From: Girardinichthys multiradiatus
Taxonomy: Eukaryota > Chordata > Actinopteri > Cyprinodontiformes > Goodeidae
Reading direction: 5' to 3'
NCBI RefSeq assembly: GCF_021462225.1
Contig: NC_061794.1
Coordinates: 16,447,784 to 16,511,783, forward strand
DNA length: 64,000 nucleotides
Shown here: piece after piece, positions 36,870 to 49,100 of the stretch
How positions within the stretch are numbered: position 1 is the first letter of the stretch
Layout of the letters: every line of letters starts with the position of its first letter
Position numbers and translations under genes: made by a program
Notes under the pieces: model-generated
The model's database searches: none
Told to the model about the DNA's origin: nothing
The model's input: only the letters and a program-made list of their open reading frames with translations

Positions 36870-37057
36870 AGCCAGCCCCCAAAACAACGACCGTGTTCAG
36901 TTCTGATGTTATGAAACTCCTCAATGAAATGTTAAGTAACTGCCTGCTTTTTCAGCGTTACACAAGGCCATGTGGAGAGATTAGCTTCAGCGGCTCCATC
37001 AGTTCACCAAATAAACCTCCAGAAGGTAGCTTGAACTGAGTAAAGGCATCAGACAGC

Positions 37058-37169
37058 ATGGCCAAGCGGAGAACGTGTGTAAAGACGGAGGCCGATACAA
37101 AGAAGCCGAAGCAGGTTCTGAGTGCAGAGAGCAGAGGAGCAAAGACAAGACGCAAGAAGAAAGATCCAG
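37058..37169 (+). CDS. xpc: xpc coding exon 1, basic N-terminus
   Basis: Encodes 37 codons plus one base, from [11 protein letters not shown] to RRKKDP, a Lys/Arg-rich nuclear-type segment. The donor is CCAG|GTATAA; the split codon completes to Glu with exon 2. Intron 1 (37170-39250) holds Tc1-like debris. Confidence 0.9.
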
Positions 37170-40100
37170 GTATAAAAAGTCAGGGATGCAAATCTGACGT
37201 GCTTTTTATTAGGTAACTTTACCTTTGCAATGGTTATAGGTAGTGGGCATCCAGAAAACTGGAATGGATTGTGTGTGCCAGTCTGTGCAGCTTGGATCAT
37301 TGTTACAGCAGTAGAGTGTGAGTGAATATTATGGGGTTGATTATCCTTTAATTGACACCCCAAACTACTTCCAGTTGTGCAGAAAGCTGTAACATTCACG
37401 TTATTTTTGCAGGACTTCAACATAAAGAACGCTCTTGTGTAGCAATTTTTATTTTCTGCCCCCTTAAGGGTTACAAATGAAATTCAATTATGTTTTGAAT
37501 TTAACTTATTGTGCTGCTTGATTCTGCACGTTTATTTTGATGCTGTTAGCATAAGCAGACAGTTTTCATTGCAGGTGCATGGATGAATGATGTGCATGGT
37601 TACTAGAGTGGATCTACAGTCCTACATGCACATCTGTGCTCTACTTCATCAAAATATCACGCAAAATACTTTACGCCAATATGAAACATGAAAGATTTTT
37701 TTTTTATGTTGCTTTTTCTCGCTTATTGAGTTTCACATATATGTATTTGTGTAGTTTTACACCTACAATATTGGTCCGATATTCACATTCACTCATCGTG
37801 AAATTGAATTTCATATGAATGATTTAAAGTTTTTTTATAATTAATTTCAACTGTTCCTTTACTCAGTTCGATACAACAAATAATATTAATAAATTAGATG
37901 CACAAGATGGAATCTGATGGAAATTTTTCTCTAAGCCACTCAAAATAATAAATATAGCCACTAATCCATACATACAGCTCCAGTTGTATTGGGTTAAATA
38001 TCTCGCAGCATTTGGCAAAGAAAACATTAGATTTTTTGTGCCCAATTCTAGTTGGATTACTAACACCTCATCAGAAATTGTAGAGCTAATTTAGATTGGC
38101 TGGTTTCCCGGCACATACCTGGCTTTTAGGCATTGTCCATTAATATTATATTATATTATGGTTAAGGTAGGGGCCTTAACAGAAGCTTAATTTTAGTCTG
38201 CTTTATCCATTCCCAAACCAGCTTTGTGTTGTGTTTGGAATCATTATCTTACCCCCATTATTCCATGCGATGCACAGGTACCACTGGCATCACCACAGAG
38301 GCTCAGCATAATGGTGCCACTACCATGCTTGACAGTGGGGACAGTGTTCTTTGATATACAAACCTCTGTTTCATTCCAACATATTTCTTCTTACTGTCTG
38401 CTCAGTCTTCTCCACCAAAAAAGGCTCCAGAAGGGGACAGTTTGGGTCAGATGGTTGAAACTTGGACACAGCAGGGCGTACCAACAGGACAATGATTCCA
38501 AACACACATCTAAGGTGGTTTTGGATTATATCAGGTAGCCTTCCATAATCCTGGAAGGGGCTTATCTAAACTATGTGGCCCAGGGCTTAGAAGATTAATT
38601 AATGCAAGGAAAACCAAATTAAAAGAGCTCATATACAAAAGTTTTAAACTTGTGCATTCAGTGTTTTTAACACCTTCTGATTGGCACTGTGCCTTATTAT
38701 TATTGTTAATATTATTATTTCTGGTGGGTTCTTTGGAATGCATTTAAGTACTTTTGTTCTTCTGCCCTGTAGTTAAAATAATTATTATCTGTAGCCCAGG
38801 TTTTAACCCTTTAATGTTTATTGACAACTCATTCAAACAGCCATATTGTGCAGTTCAGCTACTTCAACTATTATTTGACATATTTGGCCTTCAATCTTCT
38901 ATGATATAATCTTTTTTCTTGTAGCTTAAAGAGTTTTATTTCCAATTTCTTGCATTAGACACAGCCCATGCCCAACTGTATTCCTTTTTGCCAAAGTCAA
39001 ATATCTCACAACACTGATTTAAAGTACCATTACAATGATCAGCTGTGGATGATTTACTGTGGGTCATGATGTGGAGGTAATCCTTCTCTAGATTCCTAAT
39101 AATAATTTAGCAAATTCTAAAAGGATAAAATCACAAAGATTTTAATGGACTTTAATATATCTTCAGCATTTATGTTTAACTCTTCAAAAACAAAATCACA
39201 ACAAACTTCACATTCATTATAAAAAGTGTATTATTTTTTTGTTGGTTTAGAAAATGATCCTGCAGAAGAGGAGGAGAAGCTTGAGAGAAAGGTCAACCCC
39301 AAACCACGTTTGTCCTCAAAGCGTGCAGCACAGAATAAATCCTCTTCCACCACCAACACCAGCACTGATGGCAAAACCAGTAAGTACTTCCAGTCTCCGC
39401 TCAAGGAGGCGGTTAACAGTGAAGACGATTTTGACATGGCGACTGCGGCACCACCTACAGTTAAGGAGAGCGCCAAGAAACCAGAGGAAGAAGAAAAAAA
39501 AATGGAGGACGACGACGATGATAGTGAGGATGAGGATGAATGGGAGGAAGTGGAAGGCAAGTGTGCAAAATCGGAGATTTTTATGTGTCCGCTGATGGTT
39601 GAAAACTGTTGGAGACGGAACTGAAAAACACTGGGTTTGTTGTCTGTGTGTGGATCAGAACTGGCTGGACCGCTGGGTCCAGTTGAACCACCAGAGCCCG
39701 TCCTGCCCTCTCAGCCCGTAGAGATTGAGATTGAGACAGCAGAAGTGAAAAAGCAGTGAGTAAATATGTGCAGCAATTATTAAAAAAAAATAAAATATGT
39801 GACTTTAGTGTTATTTTTAGTTCTAATTGAGATTTTAAAAAAAAGATAAGAATGTTGAAATGAAATAAGGAAAGTTTAAAGCAGGAGGACTGTATTAACT
39901 GTGGGTTTTGTAGCAAATATACAGAGCATTGCAAAGTATTCACACCCCTTGACCCTTTTTTCCAACCGAGTTTCACTTTAGTCTTATTTGACCAGTGCAC
40001 CTTCTTCCACATGTTTGCTATGTGGCCTTCATGGTTTGTGACAATCTTCAGGACTTTGCATGGCTTTCTGAAAGAAGAACCATGTCTTGGTAGAGCCATA

Positions 40101-43100
40101 CGCATTGGATGGTGGACGTAACACCGGTTTTAAGAGAGTTTGGGGTGTTGTTTCTTTAACCTAACCCTTCTGGCTCTTCATGATGTTGTTTGTTCGAAGC
40201 AGCTGGATTAAATTACACACAGATTTGTAGTCGTAAAAATGATACAAAAACCTTTTACCCTTTTTCTTTAATTTCACAATGATGCAATATTTTGTGTCGC
40301 TCTATCGGATAAAATCAAATCAAATATGCAGAAGTTTGTTTCTGTAACATGGAAAATGTGTAGTATTCGTGGTGTATCTTCCTTTAACTTTTAGTTAAAC
40401 GTTTATTAACTAATACTTTGTATGATGTATTTTAGTTCTTGATGTTTTTAAGATTACTTTGGATAAGACTTCATTTTGTATAAAATCCAATAATATCCTA
40501 AAACCAGAAGACATTTTCTAACTTCAAAGTTTATTAATTAGTCATCTTAAGATTCTGAATGATTTTACACCATTCATTTGAACACAAATATTTATAGTTC
40601 TAGGTTTTTGAGATCTTTATGACGTGGACAATTTGCAGTAATTGCAGTATCTCCATTTTCTAAGATGGGAGTACATCTATTTATGTCTGGGTTTCTGACG
40701 TTCTGGCAGGAAGAAGAGACAGGCCGAGTTCGAGACATACCTCAGACGAATGATGAAGAGGTACAAGAAGGACCTGCTGATAGACACACACAAGGTGAAC
40801 ACACAGTCTTTATCTTTTCTCTTTTGGTCTGCTCTGTCAGTGGAGCAGGGTTTTTATACCTTTCCCTGACCTCTGACTGGTGTTTCAGGTCCACCTCCTG
40901 TGCCTCTTAGCAAACGGGATGTTCCGCAACAAGCTGTGCAGTGAACCGGACCTGCTGGCTGTCGCTATGTCTCTGCTGCCCCCACATTTCTGCAAGGTGG
41001 CCAAAGAACGCATTGACCAAAATTACCTCTCTGGACTCCTCAAATGGTGTGTGGATTGTCTGCAATGTGTTGAGCTTTGATGTTGATTTTTTTTTTTGCT
41101 GGAGAAATTATAAATACTCTTAAACTTTACCAATCATGTGAACATTGGCATTGGAATCATCTTTATATATTTTGATTAAACTGCTCTTGTATCATTAAAT
41201 TGAAGCAGTTACTCATCTTTTGCCTTCTCATTCCTTTTAGGTTTAGAGCGACAATCACCTTCAACCCCAGTCTTCCCACTGAGGAGCGCCCAGATCCTCG
41301 GGCTCTCCTGGAGAGGCGACTGGGAAGCCTCTCAGCCAGAGACCACCAGGAGATGACTCATGTTAGTCTCCCCCCCCTCTCAGGATGAACCATTTCCCCT
41401 AATGCCGACCATCTCCAGTTTTTCATTGTAAGGAATAGTAAATTAGAGAAGTAATTCCACTTCCATGTAATTTGTTTTTCCTGCAGCTTTTCCTATTGTT
41501 CCTGAGGTCTCTGCAGCTCTTCTGCCGATTGGTTCTCTCTTTGCACCCAGTTCCTTTCAAGCCTCCATCTGCAAAGGTAATTGTTAAAATGCCTTTCATC
41601 ACTTTAATGCTGAACTGATAAAACAACAACAGTAAAAATAGATACAGAAAACACAGAAAAATCGTTTAGCTTAATAAAAGAAAACAGTCGGGAGGTTTTG
41701 GAGGAGCAGCTATTATCTATTCGTAGGCTGCTGTAGAATATAAAAAAAATATAAAGATTGTTGTGAGAATTAGTTTTCTTTCATTTAAAGCTTGCAGTTT
41801 GACCATGCCTGAATAGAAAACAGTGTGAGCCATTTTTGGTTATCCTGGTTTTTAGGTTTGTGGTCGTCAACTTGTTATGTGAAGCAAAAAGAGGCTTTGG
41901 TTTCTGCATGATCCTCACAAGAAAAACAAACTATTATTAAGGTCAAATCTGGGGAGTACAGAAAATATAGATCAAAGTTAAATCAAGACTGGTAGAAATG
42001 CAAAAAATTAAAGAAAGTAGTAATCATGCAGAAATAGATCTTTGTGTAATGCATGTTTATGTGTATTTCATACATTTAATGTGTTACGGCTCTGCTTTTG
42101 TGGCATGTAAAAGGAAAAGGAAAATAGGTTCATTTAGAGTAGTGATGAGGCCCCCTTGTGGAAGCTGAAGTTAAAAGCATCTTCATAGTTTTCATGACCG
42201 AAGATGTTACCATAAATGTTTTTAGCTGTAACACTTTCATGGTGGACGACAAAAGAAAAACTAACAGAGGTGAAACTGAATCTACACCCACTGCTCCTGT
42301 TTATGTACAAGACTACACTAGCACTGCAGCACAGCTGGCTGATGAAGGCAGTTAGAAGAGTAGCACTTTAATGCTGAAGACCATTTCCTGCACCTCCCCA
42401 TGTCCCTTGGCACATATTTCAGTAAACAAGCTGATACAGAATTAGTTCTTAATGTTTTCTAGTACCTAAAGAGATGTGAAATAACATGTCCACGTCTGTC
42501 ATGAAAACAGGACATATCAGAATCAGAATCAGCTTTATTGCCAAGTTTGTACATACAAACAAGGAATTTGACTCCGCTATACTTTGCTCTTTTGTTCTGT
42601 TTTTGCATTACAGAATATACAAATTTACAATTTACAATGTACAATATACACATATCTAATAGAAAAGGTGCATTTGCAACATCTGTATGCTGTTGTTTTG
42701 TACTCTATTGAATGTTCATCAGAGAAACAGCCTGGGGGAAGAAACTGTCTTTGTGGCGGCTGGTTTTAGTGATCAGTGCTCTGTAGCGACGGCCTGAAGG
42801 TAAAACTCTAAACAGTTTATGTGCAGGGTGTGGGGGGTCTGCAGAGATTTTAGCAGCTCTTTTCTTGACCCTAGACCTGTATAAGTCCTGGATGGAGGGA
42901 AGGTCAGCCCTGATTATTCTCTCTGCAGTTCTGATTATTTGTTGCAGTCTGGACCTGTCCTGTTTTGTGGATGAGCCAAACCACACTGAGATCAGTATAT
43001 ATTAGTGATGTTTGTACGAGAAGATTACATAAAATGCTGAATAAAACAGATCCAAAGACAGTAAACGAAGCATTTTTGCTGCCGCCCTATTTGCCTATTT

Positions 43101-46100
43101 GCTTGTCAAGAATCTTTGAGAACAATGTCATACAAAATACATTATTATGCATCAGATTAGACATTAACATGGTTGTTGAAATGGTAAAAGGTTTTACATT
43201 GAATTACATTTACTTATTAAGGGTAATTAAGTGATTCTAGAGTTGCACTGATCAGAGATTTGTGGATATTTTCCATTCCTGATTCTACAGGTCTGGCAGC
43301 AATCAGACCTGAGTGTAGCTACTGAAATCGGGAAAAGAAATCCCCCTTGGCCCATTGTTTTTACATAGGGCCAGGGCTAAGTTGGTTTCTTTTCCATAAA
43401 TAAATTAAATCATCATCCAAATGCTGCATTTTGATATTAAAATTAGTTTGACTTGAAACATTTAGGTGTGACAAATTGGCAAAACAACTGAAGAAACCTC
43501 AATTTTCATTGTATCCCCCAATACAATGACAATAAAGACTATTCTATTCTATTCTATTCTAAGGGCACGAATAACTAATAACCATAAATATCCATTTTTA
43601 TTCCAGTCTAAAGGGCCTAAAGCATCAACTGGTGCGACAGAGCGATACCAGACAAATCAGGAAAGCTCCAAGACCAACTCTCCTGAGACAAAAGTTTCAC
43701 CAGGCGCCAAAAGACCAGCTGGAAGTGGGAAAATCAAAGGGGGCAGCGGAGGCAAGAAAGCAAAGAGGAAAGAAATGAAGGAGGGGGAAGAGGGAAAGCC
43801 TGTGTCATCTGGAGGACAAAGGCCAAAAAATACCAAACGCCGCAGCATTGCCTCAAAGGTAAACTACAAAGAGGAGAGCAACAGTGAGGGGAGTGAGGAA
43901 GAGGAGATTAGTGATGCTGAGGAAATTCAGGAAACCAGTGATGATGACAGCGAGGACTCTGAAACCACAACCAAATCTGCAAAAAAGAAGATGAGGAATA
44001 GGAAGAGCACTGCAAAGACAACCAAAACCCAAAATACTGCAGCTCCAAAGAGGAAGAGCAGCGGTGGGAAACAGCAGGTGAAAGATGAGGACAGTGAATG
44101 GGAGGAAGGTAAAGAGGAGGATGAAGACGTGACGAACAACAGAACAAAGAGACGGAGCGGGCGGAAGAAAGAAGGGCCAGGAGCAGATGAGTGGTTAGAG
44201 GTTTACCTGGACAAAACATCTTCATGGGTTTGTGTGGATGTGGAGCAAGGAGTCGGAGTGCCTCACCTCTGCTCGCAGAGCGCCACGTCACCACTGACCT
44301 ACGTGGTGGCGGTGGACGGAGACGGCTTTTTAAAGGACCTGGGAAAGAAGTACGACCCTACCTGGATGACCTGGTCACAGAAGAGTCGGGTGGACGATGA
44401 GTGGTGGGAGGAAACACTGGAGTCTTTCATGGGGCCAGAGGATGACAGGAACAAAAAGGAGGAGAAGGAGGTATGTTCAAAAAAACAAATGCTTCATCTT
44501 TGTGTCTTATGTTCTGTACATGTTTATAATCTTTGAAAGAAATGGAATTATTATTTATGTATTATTTTGAATTTGTCTTTTAATTAAATACCTTTTTTGT
44601 AATGAATGCGGTGCCTTGCATAAGCATTTATACCTCTTGAGCTTGTGTGCTTAAATCTGGGATTTATGCGATAGACCATAACAAAGATGTGGATAATCAT
44701 GAAATGGAATGAAAATGATTGATTGTTTTCAAAATGTATTTACCAATAGAAAATGGAAAAGTTTCCCATCCATTTGTATTAAGCCCCCTTTACCTTTACT
44801 CCCCCTTAAACTAAATCCAATGCGCCCAACTGCCTTCAGAAGTCACCTAAATAGTAAAGAAAGTCCACCTCTGTGTAATTTACCTTCAGTGTAATTACAG
44901 CTGTTCTATGAAGACCTCAGAGGTTTGTTAGAGAACATTAATGAACAAACAGCATCATGGGGACCAAGGAACACAGCTAACTAGTCGGGGAGGACTTTGT
45001 GGAGATGTTCTAAGCAGTGTTAGGTTATAAAACAATATCTGAAGCTTTGAACTGCTATGGTACAACTGCAAACTCGCGGCAACATGGCAGTTAAATTAAA
45101 ATGACAGACTGGGCAAGGACAACATTAATCAGAGGAACAGAAAAAAAAGACCCAAAGTATCTTTTTAGGAGCTGCAGAGATCCACAGTTTATGTGGGTTA
45201 AGAGGACAACTTTTAGACATGCGCTCCACAAATTTGGCATTTAAGGAAGAGGGGCATGGAAAAAGCCATTGTGAAAAGAAAGCAATAGGATGGACTGATT
45301 TAGGTTGCCACAGGCCATGGATTGGGGCTTAGTAAACATGTGAAAAAAGGTGCTGTGGTCAGATGAGACCAAGATTTAACTTTTTGTGTGAAAACTAAAA
45401 CCTTAAGCTCACCATCGCCACCGTTAACAAAGGTGGTGGCAGCATCATGCTGTGGGGATGCTTTTTTTCAGCAGGGGCAGAGAAGATGGTCATAGTTGAT
45501 GGGAAGATGGGTGGAGCTAAATACCAGGCAGTCCTGGAAGAAAACCTGTTGGAGACTGCAGAAGACTTGGGCCTGGGGTGTAGGTTCACCGTCTGTAAAG
45601 CACACTGAAAAACAATCTTAAACACTACCGGTGAAAAGTTATGGGTACACTTTCTCACTTTATGGGTCTCTTTACAGTGTAGATTCTCATTAAAGGCGAC
45701 AAAACTATGAATGAACACACATGGAATTATGTAGTAAACATAAACATTTTATATTATAGATTCTTCGAAATAGCTGCCCTTTGCTTTGATTACTGCTTTG
45801 GTATTCTCTCCATGAGCTTCATCAGGTGGTCACCTGAAATGGTTTTCAAGGAGTTTTGAAAGAACTTCCCAGAGGTTCATTGAGAGACGGCCAAAGGTTA
45901 ATATTTTAGTCACAGCAAAGGGCAGATTCTTTAAGGAATCTAAAATATAAAACATATCTAAAGGTCTTTTACTATTTTTGGTGTGCTACATAATTCCATG
46001 TGTTCATTAACAGTTTTGATGCCTTCAGTGAGAATCTACGTATAATATAAATAGTCATAAACATAAAGAAAGCCAGTAAATGAGAAAGTGTTTCTACAAC

Positions 46101-49100
46101 TTTTGACAGGTAGTGTACAGCCAGAGCTACAACAGGATGGCTTAGATCAAAGCATAATAGAGTGGCCCAGTCAAAATCCAGCCATAAATCCCATTGAAAA
46201 TTTGTGGCCAGGCTTGAAAACTGCTGATTACATACCTTCTCCATTTAATCTAACTGAGCTTGAGCTTTTCTGACCAGAAATGTCTCTAAATGTGCAAAAA
46301 CAAATAGAAACATATTTCAGAGGACTTCTAGCAGCAACTGCACTTATAGGTAGTGATGGGTTGGAGGATGGTTGTTCCAAAAACTTTACAGATTCATCAT
46401 GTGTTGTCTGCAATGCTCTGTATAGGAAAAGAAAATGCATAATTTATGCATTTACTATTTTTTTTTCTCAGCTCCAGAACAAGCTGCTGAACAAACCCAT
46501 GCCGACCTCCATAGCAGAGTATAAAAACCACCCACTCTATGCCCTGAAGAGACACCTGCTGAAGTATGAAGCCCTCTATCCTCCTACAGCCACTGTCCTC
46601 GGATACTGCAGAGGAGAACCTGTGTACTCCAGGTCGGTGCTACCGCTGTCGTCATTCATCTGGTACACAGATGTTACACACCTTTATACATTTATACCTT
46701 TAAAGTTGCCAGCTGTACTGCCGAGATGGATATCAGTTTTTAAAATGTTAGATTGCCTGCAGAACCTGAGTTTCATGAACTCTTTAGCAGTTTGGAGATA
46801 TTTAAGTAACGCTTCAGCTTCTGTTTATTGTTAATGTTCTGTTACGTTGCTGGTGGTTTCTTGTTGCCATCAGGAAAAGGGTTTGTTTCTCAGCCAGGAT
46901 TCCAGGATCATGGATTCAAATAATTTTACAATAATGGAATTTATTTAGATGTTTCAGGACTTTGTTGGGTTCTGGGAGAAGATCTAATTTATCCCGCTCA
47001 GATGGGGAAACTTACTGGTTAGGATGTTCAGAACCAACCCAGGAAGCTCCAAGGCCTAAGCTTGTCATAAGCTGGAACCTGCTGGAACATCAGTGTCACT
47101 GTCCACAGTAAAGCCAGTTTTTTATTGCCCTAGACTGAGATCCTGCTTTCAGTTCGAAGCTTCCCTCATGGACAAGTCAGATGTTTTCTGTAAGAAAAGC
47201 TTTATGAGGCCTCTCAAGCACAGGGGTGGAGGTATAATGCTCTGGGGCTGTTTCGCTGCCAGTGATATAGAATGCATAGTAAATGTGAAATAGAAAAGGA
47301 AGTAATGCCTCCCAGATTTTTTAACTTGACCAGAATTTAACACTAGATGTTTAAAACGTAGATATAATTGGTAGTTCCAGCAGCACAATGATCCAATACA
47401 CAGATCAGAACTGATTTTGGCAAAGATAAAGCAGACTTACTGTACGTTTTGGATTGGCCTTTCTAAAACCTACCTCTAAATTGGATCCTTGGTTACATTA
47501 ACTCTACCGATTCTGCAAGGAAGTGAGGTCAGAATTATGCCAGAAGATTGTTGATGGCTGCAGAAATGATGATGTCAAGGTAAAAATTGCTGAGGGCCAT
47601 TCAAACCAACATTAATGGGGGTGTATGTATGTATGTGAACCTATATGTGTAATTTTGACCCTGTGTGGATTAGATAAAATCCACAATAAATTTGAACTTG
47701 TCCACCAAATTCTTGTTTATATAAATAATTGAATCAGTTTGATGTAAGGTCATTCATCACTGAAAGAAATGGTTGGAATAAAATCTTAAAATCCCAAAAT
47801 TGATGATATTCATGCTCATGATGAGGAGATTTAAACCTCTGAGCATCACTGTTCACCATTTGTCAAACAGATGTTGGGGTGGTACGCTGTGAGAAAACAA
47901 TCTGTAAAATAAATCTGTTGTTACTACACGTCAGTGACTTGTTTGTCTAATACTGTCCGCCGTGAGCAACTGGGATTTTTGGGATGGAAAAAAAGTGATA
48001 TTTCCGTCTTCTTCCTTATTAGAGATTGCGTGCACACCCTCCACTCCAGAGATTTATGGCTGAAGCAAGCGAGAACTGTTCGACTCGGAGAGGAGCCTTA
48101 CAAGGTGACACCCTACCTGGATCCTGTTTATGCAGCTCGAGCAACTCTTTAAATAAAAACACAATCCTCATCTTATGTTTTCAACATGACCAATAAATGT
48201 CTTTATCCAGATAGAACCTCCTTTTAATACTATTATAATAGTATTATTCTCTCCTTATCAGATGGTGAAGAGCTTCTCCAACCGTTCCAGAAAGGCCAGG
48301 ATGATGTCTAAGATGAGGGAGGAGAAGGACCTTCCTTTGTTTGGAGAATGGCAGACTGAAGAATACCAGCCACCAGTTGCGGTGGATGGGAAGGTAACTG
48401 CCCTAGTGGACTACATGGACTAAAGATATTTTCTCAGCATTATCAAGAAAAACCACACAGCTGTGCTCATACGTCTGCATACCCTGGCCAACTCTCTTTT
48501 GGCAATTTGTTTAGAAGTTATGAATGTTTACATCAAACTGTCAGAAGTGGAAAATATATAACAAATATTTCCATTACAGCTGCTGGGGAAACTTATTCGA
48601 GATGCAAAGAGAAATCAATCAATAACTTAGCAGACCTACAGGATTAAAAAAAACGTTGTGTGGTTATTTGCAAGATGCACAATAAAGAGGAACTTGAAAA
48701 AAAATGTGCTGTGTGGTCCAGTCGCCACAAGAAAGCAGATAATGTGCCATAAGGCACAGACACATAGTATGAAACCTCTGAAGCAAAAGTAAAGTTAAAT
48801 GGAGGGATGAGACCAACATTTAAAAAAAAATGCTACATCTGGAGAGGAGTCAAAAAAGCGACGAAAAGTACACCATTCACATTTTGAGACACAGAGGTGG
48901 GGCACTGATGGAGATGTGTGGTGGTCAAAATGAATGCCACTGGTTATTAGAAAGTACCCTACAAAACTTGCAGCCATCAGTCCAGAATCTTGGCATGGGA
49001 TGCACCTGCAGGTTCCAACATTGAATACAAGGCCAAGTGGACCCGTCTTTGGCTACAACAGGAAAAAAGTGAAGGTTCTGGATTGGTCATCTCAGTCTCC

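Noticed and set aside
39231..39560. 109-codon minus-strand Ser-rich frame
   Set aside because: Antisense shadow of the acidic xpc exon 2.
43908..44294. Minus-strand frames of 128 and 70 codons
   Set aside because: They are antisense shadows of xpc exon 8, whose Lys/Glu-rich codons read as Ser/Phe/Leu on the other strand.
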